Source: Bacteroidota bacterium (GTDB taxonomy: Bacteria > Bacteroidota > Bacteroidia > Chitinophagales > Chitinophagaceae). From it: 28,273 nt of DNA. The DNA is taken from positions 1 through 28,273 of the forward strand of contig JAEZDC010000027.1 in the NCBI GenBank assembly GCA_023429825.1, given 5' to 3'. The first letter of the stretch is position 1; each line of letters starts with the position of its first letter. Position numbers and translations under genes: made by a program. Below are positions 1-8,325 of this stretch, one piece after another. The notes beneath the pieces were generated by a model. The model saw nothing but the letters and a program-made list of their open reading frames with translations. It had not been told where the DNA came from and made no database searches.

Positions 1-1
1 T

Positions 2-400
2 ACAAATCCAGGTCAGGCCGATAATGACGGTGATGGAATAGGAGATGCATGCGATCCTGATGATGATAACGATGGTGTGTTAGATGTGAAAGATAATTGT
101 CCGTTTACTACAAATCCAGGTCAGGCCGATAATGACGGTGATGGCATTGGCGATGTATGTGATTCAGATGATGATAACGATGGTGTGTTAGATGTGAACG
201 ATAATTGTCCGTTCACTGCAAATCCAGGCCAGGCCGATAATGACGGTGATGGAATAGGAGATGCTTGCGATCCTGATGATGATAATGATGGTGTGTTAGA
301 TGTGAATGATAATTGTGCGTTCACTGCAAATTCAGGTCAGGCCGATAATGACGGTGATGGAATAGGTGATGTGTGTGATGCAGATGATGATAATGATGGT
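2..400 (+). repeat. 108-bp tandem repeat encoding thrombospondin type 3 repeats
   Basis: The string GGYCAGGCCGATAATGACGG recurs at 11, 119, 227 and 335, exactly 108 bp (36 codons) apart. Each unit encodes two Asp-rich calcium loops (DNDGDGIGD and DDDNDGVLD). Copies differ mostly at third positions and in a few residues (VKDNC/VNDNC, CPF/CAF). The array enters from the left edge, so copy number is a minimum of four. The last unit decays after about 400 into the MopE-type motif. Confidence 0.95.
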
Positions 401-1768
401 GATCCGGATACAACAGATTGCGCACCTAAAAATCCTGCAATACATCACGGCGCAATTGAAATATGTGGTAATGGAATCGATGATAATTGTAATGGCCTGG
501 TAGATGAAGGTTGTGGCGGAGATGTAACTCCACCAGTACTTACTCCTGCGCCTGACCAGGATGTTCATCTGAATGCAAATTGCTCCATCATCATTCCTGA
601 TGTGAGAGGTACTGCAACGGATGCATCTTCCGTAACGATCATCCAAACACCTGCAGCGGGTACGATCATCACCTCATATCACAACGACACCATTCATGTT
701 TCGGTGCGGGCAACAGATGCTTCAGGAAACTTTGTGATAAAAACAGTGGTACTCACTTCTAAAGATGTAACCGCTCCGGTTGTGGCCAATCCTTCAGACA
801 TCACATTGAATGTAAACAGTACAGGATGCTCTGCAATAGCGGATATAGTTCCTCCAAAAGCCATCGATAATTGTGGAGTGGGTACAATAACAGGAACAAG
901 GAGTGACGGTCTTGCATTGAATGCACCATATCCTTTAGGCACAACGACGATCACGTGGAACGTGTCAGATATAAACAGTAACCCGGCAATTGCAGTTAGC
1001 CAATCTGTGAAAGTGATATCAACGCTGAATGCAAGCATCGCTAATAGTTATGTATTGCCGCAGGGTGTACATCAAAATACTGTTTACAATGGTTATGCTC
1101 CTGCTTCTACGATCAGCTTTGTTGCAAATGGAAGCGGAAGTAGCAGTTACGCTTATAACTGGACTATCAATACTCCGGGTTTTGCTATAGTGAACAATAC
1201 CCAGAATGCAAGAACGGTCCAGGTAAAATATACAGGAACAGGTGACCAGGTGGCTACCTTGAATGTGACTGTTACTGGTAATAATGGTTGTACGAAAACT
1301 GCATCTATCGTGGTCTATGGAAGAGATATTCGCTGCGGTAATAAACTGGATAAAGTGTTGGTTTGCCAGAAGACATCCGGCAGCAATTCATCAGTGCAGA
1401 TATGTATCTCGCCGAATGCAGTAGCAGCACATCTCGCTAAAGGTTCATATTTGGGTGAATGTAATAACTACTTAACCGCGGCTGAACAACCAGGCGATGC
1501 GAAGATCGAAGCTTCGTTCATGCGTGTATATCCTAATCCAACAACAGGATTATTCCAGTTGCAGCTACATAATCTTTCACAAGGAAAAGCACAGGTGCAG
1601 ATCGTCGATCAATATGGTAAGCTTGTATTGATGGAAAGCGTATTGGTGGTTTATAGCAAACAGGATATTTCCTATGATCTCACCAATAAAGCATCCGGTG
1701 TTTACCAGGTTAGAGTGATCAGCAGCGATGGAAAGATCAATACCGCACAGGTAGTGATCGGGCGATAA
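2..1768 (+). CDS. Partial T9SS type A surface protein with TSP3, MopE-type and HYR modules
   Basis: The frame is open from the left edge, so the true start lies outside the window; an internal ATG at 77 sits inside a repeat and is not the start. In order the protein shows Asp-rich calcium-binding thrombospondin type 3 repeats (2-400), a MopE-type metal-binding motif (CGNGIDDNCNGLVDEGC, about 463-513), two HYR-like modules (about 520-770 and 770-1020, each opening with D-V-T-x-P), a PKD-like module (about 1024-1315), a Cys-flanked linker of the HLAxGxYLGxC kind (about 1333-1463) and a C-terminal type A sorting domain starting RVYPNPTTG (about 1520-1765). Such domains direct export through the type IX secretion system and surface attachment. 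Inferred role: secreted calcium-stabilised adhesin or stalk protein. Ligand unknown. It ends at a strong terminator. Confidence 0.88.
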   Translation, partial: TNPGQADNDGDGIGDACDPDDDNDGVLDVKDNCPFTTNPGQADNDGDGIGDVCDSDDDNDGVLDVNDNCPFTANPGQADNDGDGIGDACDPDDDNDGVLDVNDNCAFTANSGQADNDGDGIGDVCDADDDNDGDPDTTDCAPKNPAIHHGAIEICGNGIDDNCNGLVDEGCGGDVTPPVLTPAPDQDVHLNANCSIIIPDVRGTATDASSVTIIQTPAAGTIITSYHNDTIHVSVRATDASGNFVIKTVVLTSKDVTAPVVANPSDITLNVNSTGCSAIADIVPPKAIDNCGVGTITGTRSDGLALNAPYPLGTTTITWNVSDINSNPAIAVSQSVKVISTLNASIANSYVLPQGVHQNTVYNGYAPASTISFVANGSGSSSYAYNWTINTPGFAIVNNTQNARTVQVKYTGTGDQVATLNVTVTGNNGCTKTASIVVYGRDIRCGNKLDKVLVCQKTSGSNSSVQICISPNAVAAHLAKGSYLGECNNYLTAAEQPGDAKIEASFMRVYPNPTTGLFQLQLHNLSQGKAQVQIVDQYGKLVLMESVLVVYSKQDISYDLTNKASGVYQVRVISSDGKINTAQVVIGR

Positions 1769-1790
1769 AAATGTTGCAGGAAACTTAATG

Positions 1791-1828
1791 ATAGTCCGGC
1801 CGCGGCCGGACTATTTTATTTGGTTTTT
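1791..1828 (+). terminator. Palindromic rho-independent terminator
   Basis: Positions 1791-1814 are a perfect 24-bp palindrome (ATAGTCCGGC and its complement around a central CGCG), followed by TTTATTTGGTTTTT. It starts 23 nt after the stop codon of the upstream surface-protein gene. The symmetrical stem would have to open a few central pairs to make a loop. Confidence 0.85.
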
Positions 1829-1877
1829 AGGATAAGTAGCTGATAAATGATTCCTTTGTAGAATAACCTTGCAGTCA

Positions 1878-2375
1878 ATGGCCAAATCAACTGATAATAC
1901 TACTGAAACTTCTCCCATCAACTTAGATAGTAAAGACCTGGCTATACTCAAGCTGCTGCAGCAAAATGCCAGGATCACCGTAAAAGAGATCAGCGATAAA
2001 GTACATCTGAGTACTACTCCCGTGCATGAACGTATCAAATGGATGGAGCAGCAAGGTGTGATCAAACAATATGCAACACTTGTAGATCACAGCAAAGTGA
2101 AGAAAGGGCTTATGGTCATCTGCTATGTGAGTTTGAAACAACATAGCAAAACCAGCGGTGATAAATTCATCAAAACGATCCATGAGTTAAATGAAGTGAT
2201 CGAATGCTATACTATTTCAGGAGAATTTGATTTCATGCTGAAAGTCGTTACGGAGAATATGGATAGTTATTATGATTTTCATGTGAACAAGCTCAGTAGC
2301 ATCGAGAACGTTGGAAAAGTGCAGAGTATGTTTGTAATGGGTGTGATAAAACAAACGCACCAACTGGTGTATTGA
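1878..2375 (+). CDS. Lrp/AsnC family transcriptional regulator
   Basis: I choose the ATG at 1878 (165 residues). A TTG three codons upstream (1869) is in frame but less likely. The N-terminal winged helix-turn-helix (about residues 16-70) starts with LDSKDLAILKLLQQNARI and contains the recognition-helix region LSTTPVHERIKWMEQQGVI, typical of AsnC-type regulators. The C-terminal RAM/AsnC ligand-binding domain (about 75-160) includes CYTISGEFDFMLKV, matching the family's glycine/aspartate effector-pocket segment. Family members form octamers and bind amino acids or other small molecules. Effector and targets cannot be read from the sequence. The next gene, a GH5 hydrolase, starts 36 nt downstream on the same strand, so co-transcription is possible. 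A weak -7-like box (TTCCTTTG, 1851-1858) precedes the start. Confidence 0.9.
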   Translation: MAKSTDNTTETSPINLDSKDLAILKLLQQNARITVKEISDKVHLSTTPVHERIKWMEQQGVIKQYATLVDHSKVKKGLMVICYVSLKQHSKTSGDKFIKTIHELNEVIECYTISGEFDFMLKVVTENMDSYYDFHVNKLSSIENVGKVQSMFVMGVIKQTHQLVY

Positions 2376-2411
2376 TCAGGTTGCTTTACAGTTAATTTCA
2401 AGTTTGATCTA

Positions 2412-3695
2412 ATGCAAAAAACCCTCTCGCTTCTCCTTATCCAGTTATTGGTAGTTACAGCAGCGCTTTCGCAAAAGCATTTTGTTAAGTCAAAAAATGG
2501 CCAGTTCAAGTTAGACGATAAATTCTATTATTATATAGGCACTAATTATTGGTATGGAAGTTTTCTTGCCCTGGAGAAAGATCCAAAACGCGGCATTGAG
2601 CGATTGAGAACTGAACTTGATTTCTTAAAACAAAACGGTGTAACCAACCTGAGAGTTATTGGTGGAGCAGAAGGATCGGGAAAGATACTTGGGAATTACC
2701 GTGTAGGTCCGCCATTGCAACCGTCGAAAAATGTTTTTGATACTTCTGTTTTGTATGGATTGGATGTACTGCTGGATGAGATGGACAAAAGAGATATGAA
2801 AGCGGTGATATTCTTCAGCAATAACTGGGAGTGGAGTGGTGGATTTCTACAATACCTTAACTGGAATGGACTGCTTTCAGATGCAGCTTTACAGGAGAAG
2901 ATGGAGTGGGAAACGATGCGTGATAACATCAGTAAGTTCTATACCAGTGAACCTTGTAAGGATGGTTATTTAAAGCAGGTAGATGTACTCCTTAAAAGGA
3001 AGAACACTGTTAACGGGAGAAAGTATACAGATGACCCTGTCATTATGAGTTGGCAGATCGCAAATGAGCCAAGGCCGATGAGACCCGCAGCCAATAATGC
3101 ATACAAGCAATGGATCAAAGATGTAGCAGGTTATATCAAAGGGGTAGATAAAAATCACCTCGTAAGTATCGGTCATGAAGGAGAGATCGGCACGCAGGAT
3201 ATAAATCTTTACGAAGAAATACATGCGGACAAAAACATTGATTATCTCACCATTCATATCTGGCCAAAGAACTGGCAATGGATGAGAGCCACGCATATGC
3301 AGGAAGATTACAACAAGGTTGATTCTCTAACAACAAATTATATTACTAAACACCTGCGTGTAGCAGATCATCTCAACAAACCTTTAGTGATCGAGGAGTT
3401 TGGTTTTCCCAGGGATCATATGCAGTTCGCTCCGGCAACACCTACAAAGCTGAGAGACAAATATTACCACCACATACTATCTTTTTTAAAGAACAAAACC
3501 AACAATTTAGCTGGTATCAATTTCTGGGCTTTTAATGGAGTAGCAAGGCCAATAAAGGGCCAACTCTTCTGGAAGCCCGGGGATGATTACATGGGCGACC
3601 CACCTATGGAAGAGCAAAGTTTATACGGGGTGTTTGATACAGATATCACTACATGGAAAGTGATCAGTCAACATGTGCGTCGTTTACGAAAGTGA
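2412..3695 (+). CDS. Secreted GH5 glycoside hydrolase, mannan endo-1,4-beta-mannosidase-like
   Basis: 427 residues with an N-terminal signal peptide (cleavage probably after LVVTAALS, residue 20). The mature protein is a single GH5-type (beta/alpha)8 barrel. The acid/base glutamate is E219 in WQIANEPRP (N218-E219-P220) and the nucleophile is E329 in LVIEEFG. The aromatic start FYYYIGTNYWYGSFL and the late GINFWAFNG segment resemble subfamily 7 beta-mannanases. It would hydrolyse beta-1,4-mannan or a related beta-glycan in the periplasm or outside the cell. It has no T9SS domain and no lipobox. No SusC/SusD pair flanks it, so it is not in a classical polysaccharide-utilisation locus within this window. 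Substrate assignment rests on overall resemblance; another GH5 specificity is possible. Confidence 0.85.
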   Translation: MQKTLSLLLIQLLVVTAALSQKHFVKSKNGQFKLDDKFYYYIGTNYWYGSFLALEKDPKRGIERLRTELDFLKQNGVTNLRVIGGAEGSGKILGNYRVGPPLQPSKNVFDTSVLYGLDVLLDEMDKRDMKAVIFFSNNWEWSGGFLQYLNWNGLLSDAALQEKMEWETMRDNISKFYTSEPCKDGYLKQVDVLLKRKNTVNGRKYTDDPVIMSWQIANEPRPMRPAANNAYKQWIKDVAGYIKGVDKNHLVSIGHEGEIGTQDINLYEEIHADKNIDYLTIHIWPKNWQWMRATHMQEDYNKVDSLTTNYITKHLRVADHLNKPLVIEEFGFPRDHMQFAPATPTKLRDKYYHHILSFLKNKTNNLAGINFWAFNGVARPIKGQLFWKPGDDYMGDPPMEEQSLYGVFDTDITTWKVISQHVRRLRK

Positions 3696-3747
3696 GGTTT
3701 ATTATGTTACAATCTCTCCATCTACATAACTTCATCAAAACTTTTGA

Positions 3748-4887
3748 ATGAGCATTGTATTGTTTGATACAAAAGCACGGGAAGGCCTGTTTCCATTGAC
3801 CTATACAAGGGCTGTTGCAGATATACTGGTGGGAATTGTTCCTTTAAAGGAATGGTGGCAAAAGCTGATGCAGCAGGATGTGTATGTTTCTACAGAAGGT
3901 TACCTGGCACAACTTTATCCTTCAATTCCCGCAGGTGAACATCTTTGGATAGATGCTTCTGTCATTCCGGGTAAGGAACTGGTTGATAAACTTGCTACGC
4001 TGCAACCGGGTGAATCCATTAGCGATGAAAATGGTTTGATCGCAATAATTACATCTGAACATGTTTCTAAATCAAAGAATACTGCTGCGAATTTTTCCAC
4101 TGTGAAAAGATTGCAGCACTCATGGCAGATATTTCATTGGAATGATGAAATACTTCGAAGCCAGTATAGATTGATTGCGCATAATAAGTCTGCTAATGTA
4201 TCTGAATCAACACACCTGGTGAACGTTACGGATATTTTTATAGAAGACTCGGCAGTGATAGAACATGCTGTGTTGAATGCCTCTACAGGCCCAATCTATA
4301 TAGGAAAGAATGTCGTTATCATGGAAGGATCGTACATACGGGGTCCTTTCGCAATAGGGAATAATTCTATCGTTAAAATGGGAACAAGAATTTATGGTGC
4401 TACTACTGCAGGTGCTAACTGTGTATTGGGGGGAGAAATAAAAAATTCAGTGATCTTCAGCAACAGTAACAAAGCGCATGACGGGTACCTCGGCGATTCA
4501 GTGATCGGCGAATGGTGTAACTGGGGAGCAGGTACCAGCAACAGTAATGTTAAGAATACAGCAGGCGACATCAACATTTGCGATCACCTCGTGCAGAAAA
4601 ACTTCAACGTCGGGAAAAAATGTGGAGTGATCATGGGAGATTATTCACGTACGGCTATCAACAGCTCCATTAATACAGGTTCCGTTTTTGGTATATGCTC
4701 CAATATTTTTGGTGAAGGATTATTGCCAAAGCATTTACGAAATTTTAGCTGGGGTGTTAAAAACGATCAATATCAAATTGACAAAGCCATTAAAGATATA
4801 GGTAACTGGATGCAGTTGAAGAATATGCAACTCAGCCAGGCTCAAATTGAAGTAGTGAAACATATCTTTGAGCACTTTTCAAAATAA
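3748..4887 (+). CDS. GlmU-like sugar nucleotidyltransferase with left-handed beta-helix domain
   Basis: 379 residues. The N-terminal half (about 1-160) begins MSIVLFDTKAREGLFPLTYT with the R-x-x-L-x-P-L-T-x-T-R-x pattern of the NTP_transf_4 type found in Bacteroidota GlmU-like proteins. It is not a classical GxGxGTRM pyrophosphorylase loop. The C-terminal half (about 165-300) is a left-handed beta-helix with hexapeptide-like turns (IYIGKNVVIMEGSYIRGPF, GGEIKNSVIFSNSNKAHDG), as in N-acetyl/acyl transferases. The family is annotated as UDP-GlcNAc diphosphorylase/glucosamine-1-phosphate acetyltransferase-like, so it probably makes a nucleotide sugar or acylated sugar phosphate for envelope synthesis. 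The substrate is not proven. The stop is 5 nt before tpiA, so the two are almost certainly one operon. The -7-like AACTTTTG (3739-3746) nearly touches the ATG. Confidence 0.85.
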   Translation: MSIVLFDTKAREGLFPLTYTRAVADILVGIVPLKEWWQKLMQQDVYVSTEGYLAQLYPSIPAGEHLWIDASVIPGKELVDKLATLQPGESISDENGLIAIITSEHVSKSKNTAANFSTVKRLQHSWQIFHWNDEILRSQYRLIAHNKSANVSESTHLVNVTDIFIEDSAVIEHAVLNASTGPIYIGKNVVIMEGSYIRGPFAIGNNSIVKMGTRIYGATTAGANCVLGGEIKNSVIFSNSNKAHDGYLGDSVIGEWCNWGAGTSNSNVKNTAGDINICDHLVQKNFNVGKKCGVIMGDYSRTAINSSINTGSVFGICSNIFGEGLLPKHLRNFSWGVKNDQYQIDKAIKDIGNWMQLKNMQLSQAQIEVVKHIFEHFSK

Positions 4888-4892
4888 TAAAC

Positions 4893-5654
4893 ATGAGACA
4901 ACAAATTGCTGCAGCCAACTGGAAAATGAACTTAACATATCAGCAGGCAGAAAAATTATTAGATGAATTAGTTGCAACACCGCATGAGCTGAAAGAAAAT
5001 CAACTGGCAATTTTTGGTGTGCCGTTTCCCTACCTGGCATTGGCGCAAGCAAAGGTTGGCGAAAAAAAGAATGTGTATGTAGCAGCCCAGAACGTATACA
5101 GTAAAAAAAGCGGTGCATATACAGGCGAAGTGAGTGTTGAGATGCTCAGCTCGATGAATATTCGGTATGTAATAATCGGTCACAGCGAAAGAAGGGAATA
5201 TTTCAATGAGTCAAATCAATTCTTAGCGGAAAAGATCGATACCTGTTTAGAAAATAATATTAAACCGATTTTCTGTTGCGGTGAACCGCTGAACATCCGT
5301 GAAGCGGAAACGCAGAACGAGTTTGTAGGAAAGCAATTGGAAGAATCTTTGTTTCACCTGTCTGCAGAACAATTACAAAAGATCGTTATTGCTTACGAGC
5401 CTATCTGGGCAATAGGAACGGGTAAAACTGCATCATCTCAACAGGCACAGGAGATGCATGCATTCATCAGGTCGCAACTCTCCGGTAAATACGGTGCTGA
5501 AGTAGCAAACAACATTGCTATCTTATATGGTGGAAGTGTAAAGGGCAACAATGCAGCAGAACTTTTCTCTCAAACCGACGTAGATGGCGGCTTAGTGGGA
5601 GGTGCTTCATTGAATGCATCAGAATTCGCTACGATTATCAACGCACTCAAATAG
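4893..5654 (+). CDS. tpiA: Triose-phosphate isomerase
   Basis: 253 residues, the normal length for this enzyme, which interconverts dihydroxyacetone phosphate and glyceraldehyde 3-phosphate in cytoplasmic glycolysis and gluconeogenesis. All signature elements are visible: the substrate-binding N9 and K11 in ANWKMN, the electrophilic H97 in IIGHSERR, the catalytic base E169 in AYEPIWAIGTGKTAS (which also contains the mobile loop 6), and the phosphate-binding YGGSVK (212-217) and GLVGGASL (233-240). It begins 5 nt after the GlmU-like gene and is followed by a terminator, which fixes the 3' end of this two-gene unit. Confidence 0.98.
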   Translation: MRQQIAAANWKMNLTYQQAEKLLDELVATPHELKENQLAIFGVPFPYLALAQAKVGEKKNVYVAAQNVYSKKSGAYTGEVSVEMLSSMNIRYVIIGHSERREYFNESNQFLAEKIDTCLENNIKPIFCCGEPLNIREAETQNEFVGKQLEESLFHLSAEQLQKIVIAYEPIWAIGTGKTASSQQAQEMHAFIRSQLSGKYGAEVANNIAILYGGSVKGNNAAELFSQTDVDGGLVGGASLNASEFATIINALK

Positions 5655-5669
5655 TTCATAAATCTATGC

Positions 5670-5706
5670 AACAGCTCTGCACACGAGTGCAGGGCTGTTT
5701 CCTTTA
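5670..5706 (+). terminator. Rho-independent terminator after tpiA
   Basis: A 13-bp stem, AACAGCTCTGCAC (5670-5682) with GTGCAGGGCTGTT (5687-5699), with one G-T wobble and an ACGA loop, followed by TTCCTTT. It lies 15 nt after the tpiA stop. Confidence 0.85.
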
Positions 5707-5750
5707 TGCAGGTGAACAATTCGTATTTTAGCGAAGGCCAAAACGTATAA

Positions 5751-7052
5751 ATGAATTTTCAGAAGCTGTTAGTGCAAAGTTTGTTGTGGAGAGGCGTTTA
5801 TTTCATTACTATACTTTTATTAAACATCTTTCTTTCAAGATATCTCCAGGCTGAAGGAGCAGGATGGATATTCTACCTCACCAATTGGTTCAGCTTCTTA
5901 TTATTATTGGGAAGCCTCAGCATGGAATCTGCTGTTACCTATTATGGGTCTAACCAGGTGATCAGTAAACATAAGTTAGTGTGGCTTGCTGTGGCATGGA
6001 CAACCGTTGTTGCAGTGGCCATCTTTGCAGGGATCAGCTTTTACGCAGATGAGATCAAAGAAGGCAGTGTGGATATAGTGCGATACAGGAAATACGCTTT
6101 GTTGTATATATCAGGCATATTGCTCACCAATTTTTTTACGGTACTCTTCTATGCCCAAAGAAATTTTTTCCTGCCAAACCTGGTAATGAGCTTGCTGAAC
6201 ATCGCACTGATCATCTTCATACCGAAATCGCAAAACACAAGCTGGGGTATAGATGAAATACTCGACGTTTACTTCTTTTTCTTTCTGCTGCAGGGGTTGA
6301 TCCTTTGGTTTACCTATTCAATAAAGAACGGTAGCTGGGGTCATGTAGCACTACCATCGTTGGGTGAAAATAAATTGTTGATCCGCTATGCATTGCTTTC
6401 ACTTGCTGCCAATGTTGTTTTTTTCCTGGTATATAGGATTGATTATTGGTTCGTTCGACACAGCCCCGTTTGCTCCAAAGAAGATCTTGGGAATTATATA
6501 CAGGTCTCGAAGCTTGGACAAATGTTATTGATCATTCCGCAGATCATGGCCAGTGCAGTATTCCCGCAAACCGCCAGTGGCACAGATAGAAAAGACGTCA
6601 ACCAAACTATTCTCATCATTTCAAGGTTACTCACCCAGTTTTATCTCTTAGGAATTATAGTTGTGCTTGTTTTTGGAAAGCAACTATTCCCGATGATATT
6701 CGGGCCTACATTCGATAAGATGTACCAGCCGATGTTATTACTCATGCCCGGTATTTTATCATTGTCTATTCTCGTATTGCTTTCTGCATATTTTGCGGGG
6801 AAAGGAAATGTGAGCGTGAATATCAAAGGCGCAGTGATCGCTTTGATTGTAGTGATCATCGGTAATGCTGCATTTGTAAATAAGTATGGGATCTATGCAG
6901 CTGCGATCATAAGCAGTGTAGGCTATACCGTTAACCTATTGTTTTCTTTGTGGCAATTTCATCGTGATTATAAGATCGGTGCGAAGGAATTTTTTTCCTG
7001 GAGAAAGGATGATCTTATATGGCTGAAGCAATTACTCACATCAAAGAAGTGA
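5751..7052 (+). CDS. Polysaccharide flippase-like membrane protein (Wzx/MATE-like)
   Basis: 433 residues with about twelve hydrophobic segments by eye (near residues 13-28, 38-60, 77-98, 113-134, 138-154, 168-187, 206-226, 250-268, 287-312, 325-345, 356-376 and 380-402). The opening LLVQSLLWRGVYFITILLLNIF followed by LSRYLQAEGAGWI is the usual start of polysaccharide-biosynthesis flippases. These proteins turn lipid-linked oligosaccharides across the inner membrane. The GT4 gene begins 3 nt after its stop, so the pair likely serves one exported glycan. No polymerase or priming transferase is adjacent, so which glycan (O-antigen, capsule or a glycoprotein glycan) is unknown. A partial -7 box (TATTTTAG, 5724-5731) lies 19 nt upstream. 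Confidence 0.85.
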   Translation: MNFQKLLVQSLLWRGVYFITILLLNIFLSRYLQAEGAGWIFYLTNWFSFLLLLGSLSMESAVTYYGSNQVISKHKLVWLAVAWTTVVAVAIFAGISFYADEIKEGSVDIVRYRKYALLYISGILLTNFFTVLFYAQRNFFLPNLVMSLLNIALIIFIPKSQNTSWGIDEILDVYFFFFLLQGLILWFTYSIKNGSWGHVALPSLGENKLLIRYALLSLAANVVFFLVYRIDYWFVRHSPVCSKEDLGNYIQVSKLGQMLLIIPQIMASAVFPQTASGTDRKDVNQTILIISRLLTQFYLLGIIVVLVFGKQLFPMIFGPTFDKMYQPMLLLMPGILSLSILVLLSAYFAGKGNVSVNIKGAVIALIVVIIGNAAFVNKYGIYAAAIISSVGYTVNLLFSLWQFHRDYKIGAKEFFSWRKDDLIWLKQLLTSKK

Positions 7053-7055
7053 TCA

Positions 7056-8222
7056 ATGAAAGTATTGTGGTTGGCAAGCTGGTATCCGAATAAGTATGAA
7101 CCCAACAATGGAGATTTCATACAGCGCCACGCCATGGCTGTAAGTGAATTGCTATCCATCGATGTGATACATGTAGTACAATCAGGAAAAGATATTGCGA
7201 CTGAAGATTTTACTGAATTGAATGAACACGAAAATCTTCGGGAGTTCATCTATGGTTTCAGGTTTAAGAAAAGCGGCATCAGCTTTATCGATAAGATCAG
7301 GTACAATCTTCAATACCTCAGGTACTATTCAAAAGTTCTTGATGAATACATCAGCACTTATGGTAAACCAGATCTCATTCATGTACATGTACCGGTAAAA
7401 GCCGGGTTGATCGCCAGGAAGGCAATGCAGCGCTGGAATATTCCTTACATCGTATCTGAACAGGCATCTTATTACGAAAGATCTGCACCCGATAACTTTT
7501 TCACAAGAAGCTATTTCTTCCGCTCCAGTGCAAAGAAGATATTCAGGGACGCCGCAGCCGTCACGAACGTTTCTGCAACAATTGGAAAAACGATAAAGGA
7601 GTTATTCAAATTAGATAAAGTAGTGACTGTCCATAATCTTGTTGATACCTCTTTATTTCATTACAACAATTTCTCATCACCGGGAGAATTTGTATGGCTT
7701 CACGTTTCCGCACTCAATTCTCAAAAGAATATCGAAGGAATGATCAAAGCTTTCGCCTTACTTGATCAATCTATAAAAAAATGGAAGCTGATCGTTGTAG
7801 GTCAATACAAAAGTGAACATACAGCACTTGTAAAAACTTATGCCTTGGAAAGCAGGACCAGATTGGTGGGAGAGGTGCGGCATCCGGATGTCGCGACTTA
7901 CATGCAACAGGCAAATGCCTTCGTACTCTTCAGTGATCATGAGAACTTCCCATGCGTGGTTGTTGAAGCACTTTGTTCGGGTTTACCTGTTGTAGCTTCG
8001 GATGTTGGCGGAGTGAAAGAGGCGATAAATGCATCGAATGGCATCCTCGTACATCCCCGAAATTCAGAACAACTTGCTAAAGCTTTACTGCAGGTGATGG
8101 AGAACTATTATCAATACGATCCCATCAATATCCAAACCAATGCTGCTAAACTGTATGATTCTAAAGTGATTGCAGCACAGTTTCTCCGGCTATACCGTTC
8201 CGTGCTGAAATATGACAGTTAA
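7056..8222 (+). CDS. Glycosyltransferase family 4 protein
   Basis: 388 residues with the GT-B double Rossmann layout. The N-terminal acceptor-side domain runs from MKVLWLASWYPNKYEPNNG to about residue 190, including DLIHVHVP (106-113). The C-terminal donor-binding domain carries the GT4 E-x7-E motif, E296 and E304 in HENFPCVVVEALCSGLPVV, followed by VGGVKEAI. It transfers an activated sugar with retention of configuration, probably on the cytoplasmic face onto a lipid-linked intermediate. Only 3 nt separate it from the upstream flippase gene, implying one transcript and a shared pathway. Donor and acceptor cannot be told from the sequence. Confidence 0.92.
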   Translation: MKVLWLASWYPNKYEPNNGDFIQRHAMAVSELLSIDVIHVVQSGKDIATEDFTELNEHENLREFIYGFRFKKSGISFIDKIRYNLQYLRYYSKVLDEYISTYGKPDLIHVHVPVKAGLIARKAMQRWNIPYIVSEQASYYERSAPDNFFTRSYFFRSSAKKIFRDAAAVTNVSATIGKTIKELFKLDKVVTVHNLVDTSLFHYNNFSSPGEFVWLHVSALNSQKNIEGMIKAFALLDQSIKKWKLIVVGQYKSEHTALVKTYALESRTRLVGEVRHPDVATYMQQANAFVLFSDHENFPCVVVEALCSGLPVVASDVGGVKEAINASNGILVHPRNSEQLAKALLQVMENYYQYDPINIQTNAAKLYDSKVIAAQFLRLYRSVLKYDS

Positions 8223-8288
8223 TCTGCATATTGTCCACAAAGTTTCCTTTAAGTGTTCTTTACAAGCCGCTAAAAACCTGTTTGCACC

Positions 8289-8296
8289 TATCTTTG
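8289..8296 (+). promoter_or_regulatory. Bacteroidota -7 promoter box for lepA
   Basis: TATCTTTG matches TAnnTTTG exactly and is followed by CC. No good TTG lies at the expected 19-21 nt upstream. It sits 29 nt before the lepA ATG in a 103-bp gap after the glycosyltransferase gene. Confidence 0.6.
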
Positions 8297-8325
8297 CCAA
8301 CCTGTAAAAAAGGCGGGAGAACGGA

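Noticed and set aside
121..1038. Long minus-strand frames opposite the TSP3/HYR gene
   Set aside because: They mirror the Asp-rich and Thr/Val-rich repeats of the forward gene and show no family features or start signals.
1851..1858. TTCCTTTG as a confident promoter of the Lrp-type gene
   Set aside because: It lacks the TA of the -7 box and no TTG is at the right spacing, so it is mentioned only as weak.
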